Below are positions 16,191 through 25,227 of a stretch of DNA of 32,233 bases, piece after piece. The DNA is taken from assembly GCF_000348925.1 (NCBI RefSeq), contig NZ_AODQ01000044.1, positions 1 through 32,233 on the forward strand, written 5' to 3'. Positions within the stretch are counted from its first letter, which is position 1, and each line of letters opens with the position of its first letter. The DNA comes from Cesiribacter andamanensis AMV16. Its GTDB lineage: Bacteria > Bacteroidota > Bacteroidia > Cytophagales > Cyclobacteriaceae. The notes under the pieces were generated by a model. It searched no databases. It saw only the letters and a program-made list of their open reading frames with translations, and was not told the DNA's origin. A program made the position numbers and the translations under genes.

Positions 16191-16682
16191 TTAATCCCTT
16201 CCCCTGTTTTTCCAGAGGTAACCTACTCCCAGGCGGAAGCCGATCTCCCGTTCGTTGACGTAGTAGTCGCTGGCGGCTTCAATCTGCCAGCGGCTGCCGA
16301 TCCGGTAGCTGTAGCCCATGCCCAGGGCCACATCGGCCCGGCTGCCCAGCAGGGCCCGGTAGCGGATAAAGGCCGGCCCAAAGGGGTAAAAGCGGTTGCC
16401 AATGGATACCATGGGCGTAGGCTCGGCATTCCAGAACTCCAGACCGCCAGTGAACATCAGCTTTTCATTGAGATGATAGGCAGCCTCGAAGCCGGCCTGC
16501 AGCTTGCGCCAGGGGTTCTCAAAATCGGTTTTGTACACATCGCCGTAGAGGTGCACGCTGCGGGTGCCCGGGCTTAGGGGGCTGCTGCCCTGTGCCTGCG
16601 CCTGCTGCGGGAGGCACCAGCTTAGCACAACAAAAACCAGTCCTGCAGGGAGCAGGGAGAGGAGAGCGGAGGTAGAGGGCAT
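16191..16682 (-). CDS. Small outer-membrane beta-barrel protein
   Basis: The 163-residue product has a signal peptide (about 1-30, hydrophobic LLPAGLVFVVLSW, then QQAQAQG) and short amphipathic strands: RSVHLYGDVYKTDF, LQAGFEAAYHLNEKLMFTGGLEFW, FIRYRALLGSRADVALGMGY, WQIEAASDYYVN and a final IGFRLGVGYLW. It looks like a small outer-membrane barrel; no specific family or ligand is recognised. It starts 8 bp after the uvrB stop on the same strand, so it is probably co-transcribed with uvrB, a pairing without obvious functional sense. Confidence 0.68.
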   Translation of the reverse strand: MPSTSALLSLLPAGLVFVVLSWCLPQQAQAQGSSPLSPGTRSVHLYGDVYKTDFENPWRKLQAGFEAAYHLNEKLMFTGGLEFWNAEPTPMVSIGNRFYPFGPAFIRYRALLGSRADVALGMGYSYRIGSRWQIEAASDYYVNEREIGFRLGVGYLWKNRGRD

Positions 16683-16690
16683 GCTGGGGA

Positions 16691-18721
16691 TTATGAGGCT
16701 TTTTCTGCTTGTAGTTTTTTTATTTCCATCAGCTCGTCCCGCAGGCGGGCAGCTTCCATAAAATCGAGTTCTTTGGCGGCTTTTTCCATCTTGCGCTGGG
16801 TTTCCTTCAGCAGTTTGTCCAGCTGCTCGGGCTTCATGTAGGCCACTACCGGATCGGCAGCCAGCGAGAGGCTGTCGGGCTCCACATACACCTTTTTGGT
16901 TTCTTTCTTACGGGCATCGGCCACCGAGGTTTGCTCCATAATGGCTTCGCGCGATTTGAACACCGTTTTTGGCACAATCCCATGCTCCTCGTTATAGGCC
17001 ATCTGGATGGCGCGGCGGCGGTTGGTTTCGTCTATGGCCACCTGCATGGAGTCGGTGATCTTATCGGCGTACATGATCACCATCCCCTCCGCATTACGGG
17101 CAGCCCGGCCAATGGTTTGCACCAGCGAGCGCTCGTTGCGCAAAAATCCCTCCTTATCGGCATCCAAAATGGCCACCAGCGATACCTCGGGCAGGTCAAG
17201 GCCCTCCCGCAGAAGGTTTACCCCCACCAGCACATCAAACTCGCCCAGGCGCAGATCGCGCAGAATCTCCACCCGCTCCAGCGTTTGCACCTCGGAGTGA
17301 ATGTAGCGGCACTTAATGCCGGCCCGCTCCATGTACTTGGTGAGCTCTTCGGCCATGCGCTTGGTAAGGGTGGTCACCAGCACCCGCTCCTTGCGCTCTA
17401 TGCGCAGGTGCACTTCTTCCAGCAGGTCATCAATCTGGTTGAGGCTGGCCCTTACATCAATCACCGGGTCCAGCAGGCCGGTGGGACGGATGATCTGCTC
17501 CACCACCACCCCCTCGGACTTGCGCAGCTCGTACTCGGCCGGGGTGGCGCTCACAAAGATCACCTGGTCCATGATCTCTTCAAACTCATTAAAGGTAAGG
17601 GGGCGGTTGTCCAGGGCCGAGGGCAGGCGAAAGCCAAAGTCTACCAGGTTGATCTTGCGGGCGCGGTCGCCGCCCCACATGGCCCGCACCTGGCTTACGG
17701 TTACGTGGCTTTCATCAATGATCATCAGGTACTCCTGCGGGAAGTAGTCCAGCAGGCAGAAGGGCCGGGCACCGGGTTTGCGGCGGTCAAAGTAGCGGCT
17801 GTAGTTCTCAATACCCGAGCAGAAGCCCAGCTCCCGGATCATCTCCAGGTCAAACTCGGTACGCTCCTTGATGCGCTGGGCTTCCAGAAAGCGACGGTCT
17901 TTCTCAAAGAGCTCCACCTGGTTTACCATGTCGTACTGAATTTCCTTAATGGCATTCTGGGCCACATCCTTGCCGGTTACAAAAAGGTTGGCGGGGAAGA
18001 TGGAGATCAGCTTTTCGCTTCCCAGCTTTTTGCCGGTGACGGGATCAATGCGCTGGATGGATTCGATCTCATCACCCCAGAAGATAATGCGGTAGGCAAA
18101 ATCGGCATAGGCCACAAAGATATCCACCGTATCGCCCTTTACCCGAAAGCTCCCCCTTTTGAACTCCACTTCGGTGCGGTGATAGAGAATATCCACCAGC
18201 GCAAAGAGAAACTGGGAGCGGGCAATGCGGTCGCCCTCCTGTATGCGGATCACACTCCGGGCAAAATCCTCAGGGTTACCCATGCCGTAGATGCAGGATA
18301 CGGAGGCCACCACCAGCACATCCTGGCGGCCGCTCAGCAGCGAGGAGGTAGCGCTGAGGCGCAGCTTTTCAATCTCATCGTTGATCGAAAGGTCTTTTTC
18401 AATATAGGTATTGGTGGTAGGAATGTAGGCCTCGGGCTGGTAGTAGTCGTAGTAGGAGACAAAGTACTCTACCGCATTATGGGGGAAGAACTGTTTGAAC
18501 TCGCCATAGAGCTGCGCCGCCAGCGTTTTGTTGTGGCTGAGCACCAGCGTGGGGCGGTTTAGCTGGGTGATCACATTGGCCATGGTAAAGGTTTTACCAG
18601 AGCCGGTAACGCCCAGCAGGGTTTGGGCCGGCTCGCCGTTGCGAAGGCCTTCTACCAGGCTTGCAATTGCCTTGGGCTGATCGCCGGCCGGCTGATAGTC
18701 TGACACCAGTTGAAAATCCAT
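16691..18721 (-). CDS. uvrB: Excinuclease ABC subunit B
   Basis: UvrB verifies DNA damage delivered by UvrA and positions UvrC for incision in nucleotide excision repair. The start at 18721 ([19 protein letters not shown]) is the family N-terminus; an in-frame ATG at 18787 adds an unrelated leader and is rejected. At 676 aa the length is standard. Motifs: Walker A GVTGSGKT at 37-44, the damage-probing beta-hairpin with [12 protein letters not shown] near 90-101, [14 protein letters not shown], Walker B region [21 protein letters not shown], helicase segments [19 protein letters not shown] and QTIGRAARN, and a C-terminal UVR motif (about 630-665) that binds UvrC. Its promoter must lie within 18722-18800, but no good match is seen. 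Confidence 0.97.
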   Translation of the reverse strand: MDFQLVSDYQPAGDQPKAIASLVEGLRNGEPAQTLLGVTGSGKTFTMANVITQLNRPTLVLSHNKTLAAQLYGEFKQFFPHNAVEYFVSYYDYYQPEAYIPTTNTYIEKDLSINDEIEKLRLSATSSLLSGRQDVLVVASVSCIYGMGNPEDFARSVIRIQEGDRIARSQFLFALVDILYHRTEVEFKRGSFRVKGDTVDIFVAYADFAYRIIFWGDEIESIQRIDPVTGKKLGSEKLISIFPANLFVTGKDVAQNAIKEIQYDMVNQVELFEKDRRFLEAQRIKERTEFDLEMIRELGFCSGIENYSRYFDRRKPGARPFCLLDYFPQEYLMIIDESHVTVSQVRAMWGGDRARKINLVDFGFRLPSALDNRPLTFNEFEEIMDQVIFVSATPAEYELRKSEGVVVEQIIRPTGLLDPVIDVRASLNQIDDLLEEVHLRIERKERVLVTTLTKRMAEELTKYMERAGIKCRYIHSEVQTLERVEILRDLRLGEFDVLVGVNLLREGLDLPEVSLVAILDADKEGFLRNERSLVQTIGRAARNAEGMVIMYADKITDSMQVAIDETNRRRAIQMAYNEEHGIVPKTVFKSREAIMEQTSVADARKKETKKVYVEPDSLSLAADPVVAYMKPEQLDKLLKETQRKMEKAAKELDFMEAARLRDELMEIKKLQAEKAS

Positions 18722-18905
18722 GTAGGGAATTGGGAAAAGTACGTTTATGCCTAAAACCCCCTTGAGGGCTGTCGGGTATAACATCAAAAAGGGGGCAAAA
18801 GGTGCGGCATGCGGGTCTTTATTACCAGCTGCCGGTATTTTTGTTTTCTTTGTCCCGAAGCCCTTCGGGCGGTTTCAATAAAGTAAAAAAACACTACTTT
18901 GTATA

Positions 18906-18949
18906 CAGGTCTGCCGCGCAGCCCGTATGCCGAAGCATGCCAGGACCTG
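18906..18949 (+). promoter_or_regulatory. Possible structured 5' leader (three-way junction)
   Basis: Outer arms CAGGT (18906-18910) and ACCTG (18945-18949) enclose two small hairpins: CTGC-CGC-GCAG (18911-18921) and GTATGC-CGAA-GCATGC (18925-18940). Drawn out, this is a compact three-way junction ending 19 bp before the ATG of the STAS-like gene. There is no T-run, so it is not a terminator. It could be a 5' leader control element or chance; each stem is short. Confidence 0.3.
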
Positions 18950-18968
18950 CTGATAAATATACCAAAAA

Positions 18969-19391
18969 ATGAGTGTGCTTGTTGCAGGAGAGGTGTTGCT
19001 GCAGGAGAGTTATGTAGAAATAACCTATAGCAGCCGCGAGAAAATAATCATAGCCCGCTGGAAGGGCTTTCTTACCGTTGAACAGACCCGCCGGGGATGT
19101 GAGCTGATGAGCAAGGTGATTGCCGAAAAGGGGCTAAGCCGGCACCTGAGCGATCATGCCGAGCTGCGCATCCTGGGCCGCGAGGTGCAGGAGTACCTGG
19201 TAGGTACCTGGTTTTACGAGGTAGAGCGGCTGGGCCTGCGCAAAATAGCTGTGCGCGTAGCGGCCGATATCTTTGCCAAAGCCACCGTGCAGAAGGTCAA
19301 TACCGAGCAGCAGTATGGCCAGCTGAGCATTACCACCTTTGGCTCCTGCGATGCGGCCGTTAAGTGGCTGAAGCAGGAAGAAGAAAGCTAA
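18969..19391 (+). CDS. STAS-like domain protein of unknown function
   Basis: The 140-residue product has no signal peptide or membrane segment. The order of strands and helices (YVEITYSSREKIIIARWKGF, then a helix TVEQTRRGCELMSKVIAEKG, HLSDHAELRIL, a helix EVQEYLVGTWFYEVERLG, LRKIAVRVAADIFAKATV and a final ITTFGSCDAAVKWLKQ) resembles the STAS / SpoIIAA-like fold of small regulatory proteins. No phosphorylatable Ser of the classic anti-anti-sigma type is evident, so no partner can be named. It is alone on its strand, divergent from uvrB and converging on aroE with a 4-bp gap. A structured leader may precede it. Confidence 0.6.
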   Translation: MSVLVAGEVLLQESYVEITYSSREKIIIARWKGFLTVEQTRRGCELMSKVIAEKGLSRHLSDHAELRILGREVQEYLVGTWFYEVERLGLRKIAVRVAADIFAKATVQKVNTEQQYGQLSITTFGSCDAAVKWLKQEEES

Positions 19392-19395
19392 GCCC

Positions 19396-20142
19396 TTAGC
19401 TGTTCCAGATCTCCCAGGCCCGCTCAGCCTGCAGCTGCAGCATCTGCAGCCCCCCTTTGGTAGCCGCTCCCCGCTGGCTACCGGCCTGCATAAATACCGT
19501 CTGGGCCGGGTTATAGACAAGATCATACAGATAGTGCCCGCTGCCAATCACATGATAGGGCAGGTCGGGCGCCGCCATGGGTTGGGGATGCATGCCCAAG
19601 GGGGTGGTGTTGATGATCAGACGGTACTCCTGCAGCAGCTCGGGCTGCTGGTGCAACTGGGCATAGCTGAGCTGCTGGCTGGCTGGCTGGCGGGAGACCA
19701 GCCGGTAGGGAATCTGCAGGTCGGTTAGGGCAGCGCATACAGCCTTGCTGGCGCCGCCGGTGCCCAGCACCAGGGCTTTTTTACCGGCCAGCGCCTCCTG
19801 GCCCATCCACTCCAGCAGCGATTGCTTGAAGCCGAAATAATCGGAATTATAGCCGGTGAGCACCCCCTTCTCTATCCTGATAACATTAACAGCGCCTACC
19901 TTGCGGGCACTTTCATGCAGCTGGTCCAGGTAGGGGATCACCTTCTCTTTATAAGGAATGGTCACATTGAGTCCTGCCAGACTGGGCTGCGCCTGCAGCA
20001 GGGCGGGCAGCTGGTCAAGGGAGGAGATGGGGTAGAGCGCATAGGCGGCATCGGCTATGCCCTCCCGGCCAAACTTTTCGGTAAAGTAGGTCCGGGAAAA
20101 GCTGTGGCCCAGGGGGTAGCCGATGAGACCAAACTGGCGCAT
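19396..20142 (-). CDS. aroE: Shikimate dehydrogenase
   Basis: AroE reduces 3-dehydroshikimate to shikimate with NADPH in aromatic amino-acid synthesis. The 248-residue protein shows shikimate-binding SFS at 14-16 (GYPLGHSFS), catalytic Lys65 in NVTIPYKEKV with Asn59, and Asp101 in YNSDYFGF. The NADP-binding loop GTGGAS is at 127-132, followed by the phosphate-binding SRQP. It is slightly shorter than E. coli AroE, as usual in Bacteroidota. Its ATG is two bases after the stop of the DUF368 gene, so the two are co-transcribed and probably coupled. The minus-strand 3' end is 4 bp from a converging gene, without a visible terminator. Confidence 0.95.
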   Translation of the reverse strand: MRQFGLIGYPLGHSFSRTYFTEKFGREGIADAAYALYPISSLDQLPALLQAQPSLAGLNVTIPYKEKVIPYLDQLHESARKVGAVNVIRIEKGVLTGYNSDYFGFKQSLLEWMGQEALAGKKALVLGTGGASKAVCAALTDLQIPYRLVSRQPASQQLSYAQLHQQPELLQEYRLIINTTPLGMHPQPMAAPDLPYHVIGSGHYLYDLVYNPAQTVFMQAGSQRGAATKGGLQMLQLQAERAWEIWNS

Positions 20143-20144
20143 GC

Positions 20145-21086
20145 TTAGTGCTGAGGACTTACTTTATAGGTGGATAGTTTTTCGATCACCACCACCAGCA
20201 GAATGCCCAGGGCGGCAAACAGGATGGCCCAGAGCACATGCGGCTGCTGGCCGGTTTCTATCGCAAACTGGGTGGGCCATACGCTTTCAGTGATCAGGGG
20301 TTTTTGCTCCCCCTTGCTGCTGAGGTAGTACTCGCTTACCACCTTCCAGGGCCATACCTTGTTCAGGGAGCCAATCATAAAACCGGCCAGCAGGGCAATG
20401 GCCACATTGTAGTAACGGTCCAGCAGCCAGGAAACCACCCGGGAAAAGCTCAGAATGCCCACCACACAGCCCAGGCCAAAGACCAGGATCACCGGCAGGT
20501 TAAATTCCTTGAGGGCGGTAAGAATAAACTCGTACTTAACCAGCAGCAGCAGAATAAAGGCGCCGGAGATGCCCGGCAGGATCATGGCGCAGATGGCCAG
20601 CGCCCCGGCAATAAACACAAACCAGAGCGCCTCCGGGGTTTCGGCCGGGCTGATCACCGTAACCAGATAGGCAATTACAATTCCGACAATGCCCGACACC
20701 ACCACGGCAGCATTCCACTGCCGGATCTCCTTGGTGACCAGCACCGCTGAAATAATGATGAGCCCAAAAAAGAAGGACCACACCTGTATGGGGTACTCGG
20801 CCAGCAGCCAGGTGATCAGGCGCGAGAGCGTAAGCAGGCTGGTAAACACACCGGCCAGCAGCACCAGCAGAAAATTGCCGTTTACATGCTGCCAGAGCGC
20901 TTTTAGCTGAAAGCCCCTGGCCAGCTGCAGGGCCTGCAGGTCAAAGGATTTAATGCTATCCAGCAGCTCTTCATAAATGCCGGTAATAAAGGCCACCGTA
21001 CCGCCGGATACGCCGGGCACCGTATCGGCGCCGCCCATGGCCATTCCTTTCAGGTACAGGAGTGCATAATCTTTAATGGTTCTCAT
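20145..21086 (-). CDS. DUF368 membrane protein (putative undecaprenyl-phosphate translocase)
   Basis: DUF368 (PopT-type) proteins have been reported to return undecaprenyl phosphate, the lipid carrier for wall and polysaccharide building blocks, across the membrane. The 313-residue protein has about eight membrane segments and the two inverted-repeat signatures of the family: GGADTVPGVSGGT at 18-30 and MILPGISGAF at 168-177. The start at 21086 (MRTIKDYALLYLKGMAMGG) is chosen; the open frame runs to 21203 but that part overlaps the terminator of the upstream gene. It is followed two bases later by aroE. The transporter role is family knowledge, not shown by this sequence. Confidence 0.88.
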   Translation of the reverse strand: MRTIKDYALLYLKGMAMGGADTVPGVSGGTVAFITGIYEELLDSIKSFDLQALQLARGFQLKALWQHVNGNFLLVLLAGVFTSLLTLSRLITWLLAEYPIQVWSFFFGLIIISAVLVTKEIRQWNAAVVVSGIVGIVIAYLVTVISPAETPEALWFVFIAGALAICAMILPGISGAFILLLLVKYEFILTALKEFNLPVILVFGLGCVVGILSFSRVVSWLLDRYYNVAIALLAGFMIGSLNKVWPWKVVSEYYLSSKGEQKPLITESVWPTQFAIETGQQPHVLWAILFAALGILLVVVIEKLSTYKVSPQH

Positions 21087-21166
21087 AAAAGCAGGGAGTC
21101 CGGAGGGCCGGATACTACAAACATAAAAAATTATTGGTTGTGATGAGCGGGCCGCTGCGGCGGCAC

Positions 21167-21196
21167 AAAGAAAAGCCCGGAAGGGGTCCGGGCTTT
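21167..21196 (-). terminator. Rho-independent terminator of comA
   Basis: A 10-bp perfect stem (21172-21181 with 21187-21196, AAAGCCCGGA and complement) has a 5-nt loop. On the minus strand it is followed by TTTTCTTTG. It lies 20 bp after the comA stop and separates comA from the DUF368-aroE unit. Confidence 0.88.
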
Positions 21197-21215
21197 GTAT
21201 CATACTCGCAGAGCG

Positions 21216-21992
21216 TTATTTTGTTTCAGCGGCAGCGTCCAGAAAATCGCTGAAGGTATCGCCGCGCAGGCCAAGTCGAATGGTTTCCAGCGGAATTACT
21301 TCATTGGGGGCAATGTTGCCCAGGTTTACATTGCTGCCCAGCAGCTTAATGAACCACACCTGCTGCGATTTCTGGGGGGCTTCCCAAATAATGCGCTCGG
21401 AGGGGATCTGCGTCAGGATCTCTTCTACCAGACCCGAGCGCACCTCGCCGGTGCTGCGGAACAGGCCTACGTTGCCGCCCTCGCGGGCTTCGCCGATCAC
21501 TTTCCAGGAGCCGGCTTCCATTTCGGCCTTCATCAGGGCAATCCACTTATAGGGGGGGATGATCTTGTCGGCATCCTTTGAGCCTACCTCGGAGAGTACG
21601 GTTACCTGCCCTGCCAGCTGGCGAATGTACTCGCACTTCTGGTCGTGGGGCATGTCAATGGAGCCATCCGATACCTCGGCGTATTGCATCTTGTACTTGT
21701 CCAGGATGCGCCGATAGTCATCAAACCTGTTGCGCACAATAAAGGCTTCAAAGAGCGTACCGCCAAAGTACACGGGTATATTGGCAGCGCGGTAGATCTC
21801 CAGCTTCTGGTCCAGATTAGGGGTTACATACGAGGTAGCCCAGCCCAGTTTCACAATATCTACATACGGGCCGGCAACACTCAGAAAATCTTCTGCTTCC
21901 CGGTTGCTCAGGCCTTTGTCCATGGCCATGGTAAAGCCATTCTGCCGGGGCTTCTGCGTTCGGTTTGGGATCTGCCCAATCTCGTAGTTCAT
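21216..21992 (-). CDS. comA: Phosphosulfolactate synthase
   Basis: ComA adds sulfite to phosphoenolpyruvate to give (2R)-phospho-3-sulfolactate, the first step of coenzyme M synthesis in methanogens. The 258-residue protein keeps the family blocks in order: AMDKG at 23-27, DIVKLGWATS at 45-54, YFGGTLFE at 75-82, AEVSDGSI near 105-112, SEVGSKD at 134-140, IGEAREGGNVGLF, IIWEAPQKSQQVWFI and LLGSNVNLGNI. Length matches the TIM-barrel family. Bacteroidota do not make coenzyme M, so the product here more likely feeds sulfolactate, sulfopyruvate or cysteate, possibly for sulfonolipids (inference). It starts 9 bp after the TPR gene stop and ends at a strong terminator, so it forms a two-gene operon. 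Confidence 0.92.
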   Translation of the reverse strand: MNYEIGQIPNRTQKPRQNGFTMAMDKGLSNREAEDFLSVAGPYVDIVKLGWATSYVTPNLDQKLEIYRAANIPVYFGGTLFEAFIVRNRFDDYRRILDKYKMQYAEVSDGSIDMPHDQKCEYIRQLAGQVTVLSEVGSKDADKIIPPYKWIALMKAEMEAGSWKVIGEAREGGNVGLFRSTGEVRSGLVEEILTQIPSERIIWEAPQKSQQVWFIKLLGSNVNLGNIAPNEVIPLETIRLGLRGDTFSDFLDAAAETK

Positions 21993-22001
21993 CTGTTTGC
22001 G

Positions 22002-23402
22002 TTAATTTCGGTACTGATCGATGATCTTGTACAGCGCTTTTTGTACCTCGGGTTTTTTGAAGTACTCAAACAGCACGGTATGCTTATCGAAGTCCAAAAT
22101 TAAAGCATTTTCCAGAAAACTAAAGGCTTCTTTGTATTTACCCGAAGAGATCAGGTAAATGGCCGCCCGGTAGAGCAGATCGGTATTGTCGGGCAGCTCG
22201 TCCATGCCCGCCTTGATGATCACAAAGGCTTTGTCGTACTCGTGCAGGTCGTAGTACACATAGGACCACTCCAGCCACACCAGGGGGTTGAGGCCATCGT
22301 ACTGGCTGGCGGCCTGAAAGGCCTCAAAGCTCGACATCAGGTTGCCGCTGCGGTACTCGGCATCGGCCAGCGACAGCCAGTAGTGGCCGTTTTCGCCATC
22401 GTACTTCAGGGCTTTGCTAAAGAAGTATACGGCCTCAAAGTGGCGGTTCTGCTGGCACAGGCAGTAGCCAATGCCATACCAGGCACGGTCATAGGAGGCA
22501 TCGGCCTTGGTGGCCTTCTGGTAATATTTAATGGCAAACTCCCACTGCTTGAGTTTTTCATGGGCAGAGCCAATGCAGCAGTAGGTTTCGGCGCTGGGGC
22601 CTTCCCACTTATGGGTATTCTTATAGGCTTCCAGGGCCTGCTCGTAGCGGCTCAGGTTCATGAGCGAGTTGCCCATGTTAAAGTGCGCCGAGGCAAATTT
22701 TTCGTTGATGGCCGTGGCGTATTCGTAGGCGCCTACGGCTTCTTCAAAGCGGCCCAGCTTGTTATAGATAATGCCAATGTTGTACCAGGCATAGAAGGAG
22801 AAGGGGTCCCGGTCGATGAACTTCTGGTAGTACTCCAGGCTGGAATCCAGCTTGCCGGTTACATCCAGGCAGTAGGCCAGCTCGTAGAGGGCATTCTCGT
22901 GGTTGATGTTCTCTTCGATGGCCAGCTTGTAGTGCTTGATGGCTTCTTCGTAGCGGCCGGTGCTCTGAAAGGTGAGTCCTATATTATAGTATACATCGTC
23001 CTTATCGGCAGAGAAGATCAGCGATTTTTCGTAGAGGGCAATGGCATCATCGTGGCGGCCGCTCAGCGACAGCACATTGGCTTTCATGCTCATAACCTCT
23101 GCATCGGTGGGCTGCAGGGCTTCGGCCTGTTCCAGCAGTTCCAGCGCCTCCTCGTATTTTTGCAGGCGGGTCAGGATCTGAATTTTCAGGCTTAATACCT
23201 CAGTAGAAAAAGGAAACTGCTCAGACGCCATTTTGCAGGCGCCGATGGCCTGTTGCCACTTGCTCTTCTTTATATAGTGGTTTACGATGGTCTCGTATTC
23301 CTCTACTTCAAAATAGGGAAAGTGGTCGGTTGCCTCGGCAATACCCTCGTAGCGCTCAATAAGCGCTTTTTCCTCCTGTCTTCTCTTGTAGTTCTCAGCC
23401 AT
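22002..23402 (-). CDS. Tetratricopeptide repeat protein
   Basis: The 466-residue protein is built of about eleven or twelve TPR units of 34 residues from about residue 30 to the end, seen as repeated W/Y-LG-Y-A-P patterns such as DDVYYNIGLTFQSTGRYEEAIKHY, FYAWYNIGIIYNKLGRFEEAV, and ASAHFNMGNSLMNLSRYEQAL. TPR stacks bind partner proteins; the partner is unknown. The N-terminus (MAENYKRRQEEKALIERY) has no signal peptide, so it is cytoplasmic. It is followed 9 bp later by comA. A promoter match lies at 23458-23490. Confidence 0.9.
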   Translation of the reverse strand: MAENYKRRQEEKALIERYEGIAEATDHFPYFEVEEYETIVNHYIKKSKWQQAIGACKMASEQFPFSTEVLSLKIQILTRLQKYEEALELLEQAEALQPTDAEVMSMKANVLSLSGRHDDAIALYEKSLIFSADKDDVYYNIGLTFQSTGRYEEAIKHYKLAIEENINHENALYELAYCLDVTGKLDSSLEYYQKFIDRDPFSFYAWYNIGIIYNKLGRFEEAVGAYEYATAINEKFASAHFNMGNSLMNLSRYEQALEAYKNTHKWEGPSAETYCCIGSAHEKLKQWEFAIKYYQKATKADASYDRAWYGIGYCLCQQNRHFEAVYFFSKALKYDGENGHYWLSLADAEYRSGNLMSSFEAFQAASQYDGLNPLVWLEWSYVYYDLHEYDKAFVIIKAGMDELPDNTDLLYRAAIYLISSGKYKEAFSFLENALILDFDKHTVLFEYFKKPEVQKALYKIIDQYRN

Positions 23403-23457
23403 GCTTATCTCTCTTTTTCTGCGTCTTAGTCACTTTACTAAATAACATAAAGCTTGC

Positions 23458-23490
23458 CAGAGATAACAGCGGGCGTAATATAATAGCAAA
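23458..23490 (-). promoter_or_regulatory. Putative promoter of the TPR-comA operon
   Basis: On the minus strand TTTG (23490-23487), a 21-nt spacer and TATCTCTG (23465-23458) match the Bacteroidota consensus with one mismatch in the -7 box. It lies just past the stop of the preceding polysaccharide operon and 56 bp before the TPR ATG. Confidence 0.55.
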
Positions 23491-23492
23491 TA

Positions 23493-24473
23493 TTATCGGA
23501 TCTGAGCCTCAAGATGTTGGCAGGTCCAGCGGATGGTGTCGGGCAGGGAGTGGAAGCGGAGGTTAAAAGCTTTTGTTATCTTGGAATTATCAAATTCAAT
23601 CTCAAGATTGCTTAAAATGCGCGTTTCCCGGGTAATCATGGCTTCTTTTTTACCGAATACCACTTTAAACTTTTCCAGGTAATATGCTCCGGTAGTGAGA
23701 AGGGAATTTACTTGGATTTTTGGTGGGCTTACCTCCAGACAATCAGCCATTTGCCCAAACAGCTCCGAATAGCGGACCGAACCTGCCGAAACAATGTAAC
23801 GCTGGCCCACATGCGTCCGGGACTGTAAGGAAGCCATCACCACCGCTACCACGTCCCGCACATCCACCCAATTAAGGAGGCCGGAGGGGTAAAAAGCCCC
23901 TTTTTGCTGCACATAGCCAAAGAGGCGGGTGCTGGAGCGGTCCATAGGGCCGGGGCCCAGTACCACCGAGGGGTTAAAGATCACTACGGGCAGGCCTTCG
24001 GTATGGGCGCGCCACACTTCCAGCTCGGCCAGGTACTTGGTTTCGCCATACCAGCTGTTCAGGGGCGATTTTTCCCACTTTTGCTCCTCATCCACCACCC
24101 CCTTGCGCCTGGGCCGGCCAATGGCCGCTACGGAACTGATGTGTACAAAGCGGCTGATGCCGGCTATAAGGGCAGCATTTACCAGGGAGGCGGTGCCTTC
24201 TACATTGGTCTGGTACAGGGCCTCGGCATCTTTGGGCGCAAAGGATACCATGCCGGCACAGTGGATCACCTGCTCACAGCCTTCCAGTGCCTGCAGCAGC
24301 AGAGGGGTGTCCAGCAGATCGCCCTCTACCCAGTCGATTCGGTCCTGAAGATCGGCCAGGGCCTGCAGATTGGAGGTGGAGCGGCGCAGGGCACGTACCG
24401 CATAGCCTTCGGCCAGCAGACGGCGGGCTATGTGCGAACCAATCAGACCACTGGCGCCCGTTAAAAAGATCAT
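23493..24473 (-). CDS. NAD-dependent epimerase/dehydratase (extended SDR)
   Basis: The 326-residue protein is an extended short-chain dehydrogenase/reductase. It has the dinucleotide loop TGASGLIGS at 5-13, HISSVAAIG with the catalytic-region Ser near 113-114, and the YxxxK motif (Tyr142, Lys146; YGETKYLAELEVW). The overall pattern resembles dihydroflavonol-reductase-like and nucleotide-sugar epimerase branches; the substrate cannot be fixed, and a sugar nucleotide is suggested only by the neighbours. Its ATG overlaps the TGA of the phosphatase gene (ATGA, 24470-24473), making it the coupled last gene of the operon. Confidence 0.88.
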   Translation of the reverse strand: MIFLTGASGLIGSHIARRLLAEGYAVRALRRSTSNLQALADLQDRIDWVEGDLLDTPLLLQALEGCEQVIHCAGMVSFAPKDAEALYQTNVEGTASLVNAALIAGISRFVHISSVAAIGRPRRKGVVDEEQKWEKSPLNSWYGETKYLAELEVWRAHTEGLPVVIFNPSVVLGPGPMDRSSTRLFGYVQQKGAFYPSGLLNWVDVRDVVAVVMASLQSRTHVGQRYIVSAGSVRYSELFGQMADCLEVSPPKIQVNSLLTTGAYYLEKFKVVFGKKEAMITRETRILSNLEIEFDNSKITKAFNLRFHSLPDTIRWTCQHLEAQIR

Positions 24474-25213
24474 GCCTCCAGCAGGGTGTTGTTGAGCAGA
24501 TCCAGTTTCAGCAGCTTATCAAAGTAGGGCGCTTTTACGCTTTCCTTCAGCAGGTTCATGTGCTTTTGGTTGTGGCAGTCGGTGCCCACAAAATGTACCA
24601 GCTTTTTATCGATGAGCCACTCGCCGATCTTTTTGGCGGGAATGGAATAGTAGCCCGAGAGGGAATTGAGGTTGAGCTGCAGCAGGGCGCCGCGCTCTAC
24701 CAGCTCCTGGGCCAGCTCCCGGTGCTGGGCCATGTATTCATAGCGCTCCGGGTGGGCCAGGATGGGCTGCAGCCCTTTGGCCTTCATGCGAAAGATGGCA
24801 TCCAGCAAAATGGCCGGCTGGTTTACAAAGCCGGTTTCAAACAGAATGTATTTCTGAGCGCCAAAGGTGAGCAGGTCCTCATCGGTCTGCAGGCTTTTAA
24901 AGAACACCTCATCCAGGTAATATTCCGCGGCGGCCTCCAGGCGCATCTCAATCCCCTCCTGCTGGCAGGCTTCCCGCAGGGCTTTCAGCTGCTTGCGAAT
25001 GCCATTGGGGGTATTGGGGTAAAAATCGCTTAAGATGTGGGGGGTAGTTACCAGCTGCTTGTAGCCCAGCTCGCTCATCTGGCGCACCAGCTGCACCGCC
25101 TCGGAGAGGGTTTGTACGCCATCGTCCAGGCCGGGCAGCAAATGCGAGTGCATATCGGCCTGCAGGGGCAGTACGTTGGTATGTTTGCTGCGTTTTTTAA
25201 ATAGACTAAACAA
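24470..25213 (-). CDS. PHP-type tyrosine-protein phosphatase (CpsB/YwqE family)
   Basis: Members of this family dephosphorylate the tyrosine tail of the BY-kinase in capsule and exopolysaccharide control. The 247-residue protein shows PHP-domain metal ligands: DMHSHLLPGLDDG (His22, His24, Asp30), TTPH with His59, EAAAEYYLDE with Glu97, LAHPERY in the middle and GTDCHNQKH near the end. It has no signal peptide or membrane segment. The gene starts 14 bp after the kinase gene stop, the usual pairing, and overlaps the next gene by 4 bp. The function as the kinase partner follows strongly from context. Confidence 0.93.
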   Translation of the reverse strand: MFSLFKKRSKHTNVLPLQADMHSHLLPGLDDGVQTLSEAVQLVRQMSELGYKQLVTTPHILSDFYPNTPNGIRKQLKALREACQQEGIEMRLEAAAEYYLDEVFFKSLQTDEDLLTFGAQKYILFETGFVNQPAILLDAIFRMKAKGLQPILAHPERYEYMAQHRELAQELVERGALLQLNLNSLSGYYSIPAKKIGEWLIDKKLVHFVGTDCHNQKHMNLLKESVKAPYFDKLLKLDLLNNTLLEA

Positions 25214-25227
25214 GGTGTTTTGGGTTC

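Noticed and set aside
16931-18562. Open frame of 543 codons on the plus strand opposite uvrB
   Set aside because: It is a shadow of uvrB with no motif. Similar frames oppose aspS, the TPR gene and the glycosyltransferase.
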